DNA of 14,630 bases from Planctomycetota bacterium (GTDB lineage Bacteria; Planctomycetota; PUPC01; JACPCR01). Positions 13,614 to 14,630 of this stretch are shown here, in pieces. The translations under genes and the position numbers were made by a program. Below the pieces are notes generated by a model that worked only from the letters and a program-made list of their open reading frames with translations, was not told the DNA's origin and ran no database searches. Position 1 is the first letter of the stretch; every line of letters begins with the position of its first letter. Location of the stretch: positions 1 to 14,630 of the forward strand of contig JASLXP010000112.1 in NCBI GenBank assembly GCA_030740295.1, given 5' to 3'.

Positions 13614-14630
13614 TCATGAGTCATCCACCGGCATGATCAACCTCGACGGAAATTCAGGTGAATGATGGATGGTCTGTTCGGCCTTCCGGAGCTCCGTATC
13701 CACTAGATCGTTTCTGCCGGTGTTGTGGTTGCGATCGTGGTTGGGGAAATCGCTGCTGGTGATCTCGATGCGAATGCGGTGGCCTGCCTGGAATTGAATC
13801 GCGGCAGCGCTCAACTTGATTCTGAATTCCGTCACCTCGCCGGGATTCAACAGCTCTTCGGTGTCATACGAGTTCCGATGCCGGGCCCTCATAAAGCCAT
13901 AGGAAACCTCGGTGGCCGGGCCGTCCGGTTCTTCGTCGATCAGGCGTGCGAAGAAATCTGTGTCGGGAGCGGAGGAAGACGCGTATAGGACGACCTCCGG
14001 ATAGCCCACAACTTCTACCTCCTGGTCCAGTGGCTCAGAACGGTAATAGAGGATGTCCTGGCGATGCTCGAGTTTTCGACGATCAGCGGGGCTCGAGAAC
14101 AGACTGCGACTCCACAAAGTGGGAACAGGATCGTTAGGGTCGAAAGTGTACGTATCGCACGAGCCGGTCTCCTGGATGCCGTCGAGGAGACGTCCGCTGC
14201 CCTCAGCCGATGCCTGACCATCGCTGCCCATGTAGAGAGTTTTCTCTTGCATGGGCGGAGGCCACGTCTCGGCATTCTTCCACTTGGCAGAGCCCATGAC
14301 GAAGTATCGGCAAGGTGGTTCTTTATCGATTCCGTTCTGAGCCCCACCGAGCCAATAGCCGAACCAGCGAAGGATAAGATCGTGGATATCAAGCTGTGCC
14401 TGTGGCCCGAAATCGATTTCGCCTATCTTCCGCTGACCGATGGTGGGATGACTCCACGGGCCAATCACCAACTTGGTCTGCTGGCGGGCCTCGGCGGTCT
14501 GGGCGTTCTCCTGCATGAGTTTGAGGTGCGCCATCGTTCCGCCGCAGTGGTCATACCAGCCGCTGAAATCGAGATTGGGAACAGACACCTCCTTGTGCAC
14601 CTCGTCAAACTTCCAGGGCCTCCGGTTTGG
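13614..14630 (-). CDS. CocE/NonD-type alpha/beta hydrolase (S15-like), 5' end cut by window edge
   Basis: The last 338 residues are present and the frame is open to base 14630; a GTG at 14600 is an internal Val codon, since family-like sequence (PWKFDEVHKEVSVP) continues upstream. In the visible part, SGWYDH gives the catalytic Asp (visible residue 27, codon 14550-14552) and LVIGPWSHPTIG gives the catalytic His (residue 61, codon 14448-14450). The Ser nucleophile lies outside the window. From about residue 165 a jelly-roll PepX C-terminal domain follows: RSLFSSPADRRKLEHRQDILYYRSEPL, then VEVVGYPEVVLYASSSAPDTDFFARLIDEEPDG, then FQAGHRIRIEITSSDFPN. Relatives include cocaine esterase, glutaryl-7-ACA acylase and X-Pro dipeptidyl-peptidases, cleaving ester or amide bonds; the substrate and location cannot be told without the N-terminus. 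It is on the same strand as nagB but 182 bases away, so it is probably a separate unit. Confidence 0.92.
   Translation of the reverse strand, partial: PNRRPWKFDEVHKEVSVPNLDFSGWYDHCGGTMAHLKLMQENAQTAEARQQTKLVIGPWSHPTIGQRKIGEIDFGPQAQLDIHDLILRWFGYWLGGAQNGIDKEPPCRYFVMGSAKWKNAETWPPPMQEKTLYMGSDGQASAEGSGRLLDGIQETGSCDTYTFDPNDPVPTLWSRSLFSSPADRRKLEHRQDILYYRSEPLDQEVEVVGYPEVVLYASSSAPDTDFFARLIDEEPDGPATEVSYGFMRARHRNSYDTEELLNPGEVTEFRIKLSAAAIQFQAGHRIRIEITSSDFPNHDRNHNTGRNDLVDTELRKAEQTIHHSPEFPSRLIMPVDDS

Noticed and set aside
13432..13617. N-terminal extension of NagB by 62 residues
   Set aside because: The extension is not NagB-like, and the family start MKVIIVSD with a nearby GAGGG supports 13431. The candidate promoter also lies inside the extension.
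14598..14600. GTG at 14600 as the start of the CocE-type hydrolase
   Set aside because: Sequence typical of the family continues upstream in frame to the window edge, and the Ser nucleophile domain is missing, so the gene is truncated by the window, not short.

Overview
The window looks like chromosomal DNA of a GC-rich, Gram-negative-type bacterium, most likely a member of the PVC group (Planctomycetota, Verrucomicrobiota or Lentisphaerota). This rests on the gene content: large secreted proteins with carbohydrate-binding and discoidin modules, a DUF3604 protein, a sulfatase-fold enzyme, the alternative GlmU-type nucleotidyltransferase, and palindromic repeats between genes. The phylum is an inference. 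No rRNA, tRNA, CRISPR array, phage gene or transposase was seen. Both ends of the window cut a gene.

Region 1 (1-6957, minus strand) is a probable three-gene operon of exported proteins. It is read in the order: a 1462-residue multidomain protein (CBM-like, discoidin-like, ThuA/amidotransferase-like and helical-barrel-like parts), a DUF3604/PHP-type metallohydrolase with an N-terminal CBM-like module, and the start of a protein resembling the N-terminal domain of DUF4838/GH67 proteins. The first two overlap by 4 bases (GTGA). The set suggests extracytoplasmic glycan or glycoconjugate degradation, with unknown substrate.

Region 2 (about 6958-7228) is a divergent intergenic region with two adjacent small dyads. 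Region 3 (7229-9340, plus strand) holds a sulfatase-superfamily enzyme without a signal peptide, in which threonine replaces the formylglycine-precursor Cys/Ser, followed 24 bases later by a TVP38/TMEM64-type membrane protein.

Region 4 (9341-9568) separates convergent genes. It carries a 130-bp imperfect inverted repeat whose arms are themselves hairpins (REPIN- or MITE-like), then a perfect 13-bp hairpin that ends in a T7 run when read on the minus strand.

Region 5 (9569-13431, minus strand) reads nagB, an alternative glmU-type gene, an acyl carrier protein gene, and a DRE-TIM condensing enzyme that resembles Re-citrate synthase. It has a candidate sigma70-like promoter upstream of nagB, a nested stem structure between the carrier protein and synthase genes, and the strong hairpin terminator at its end. 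The theme is amino-sugar and central carbon metabolism. Region 6 (13614-14630, minus) is the C-terminal part of a CocE/NonD (S15-like) hydrolase cut by the window edge.

The points most worth a second look are the threonine-type sulfatase, the nested palindromic element, the Re-citrate synthase candidate with its structured leader, and the secreted operon with its unusual multidomain protein.
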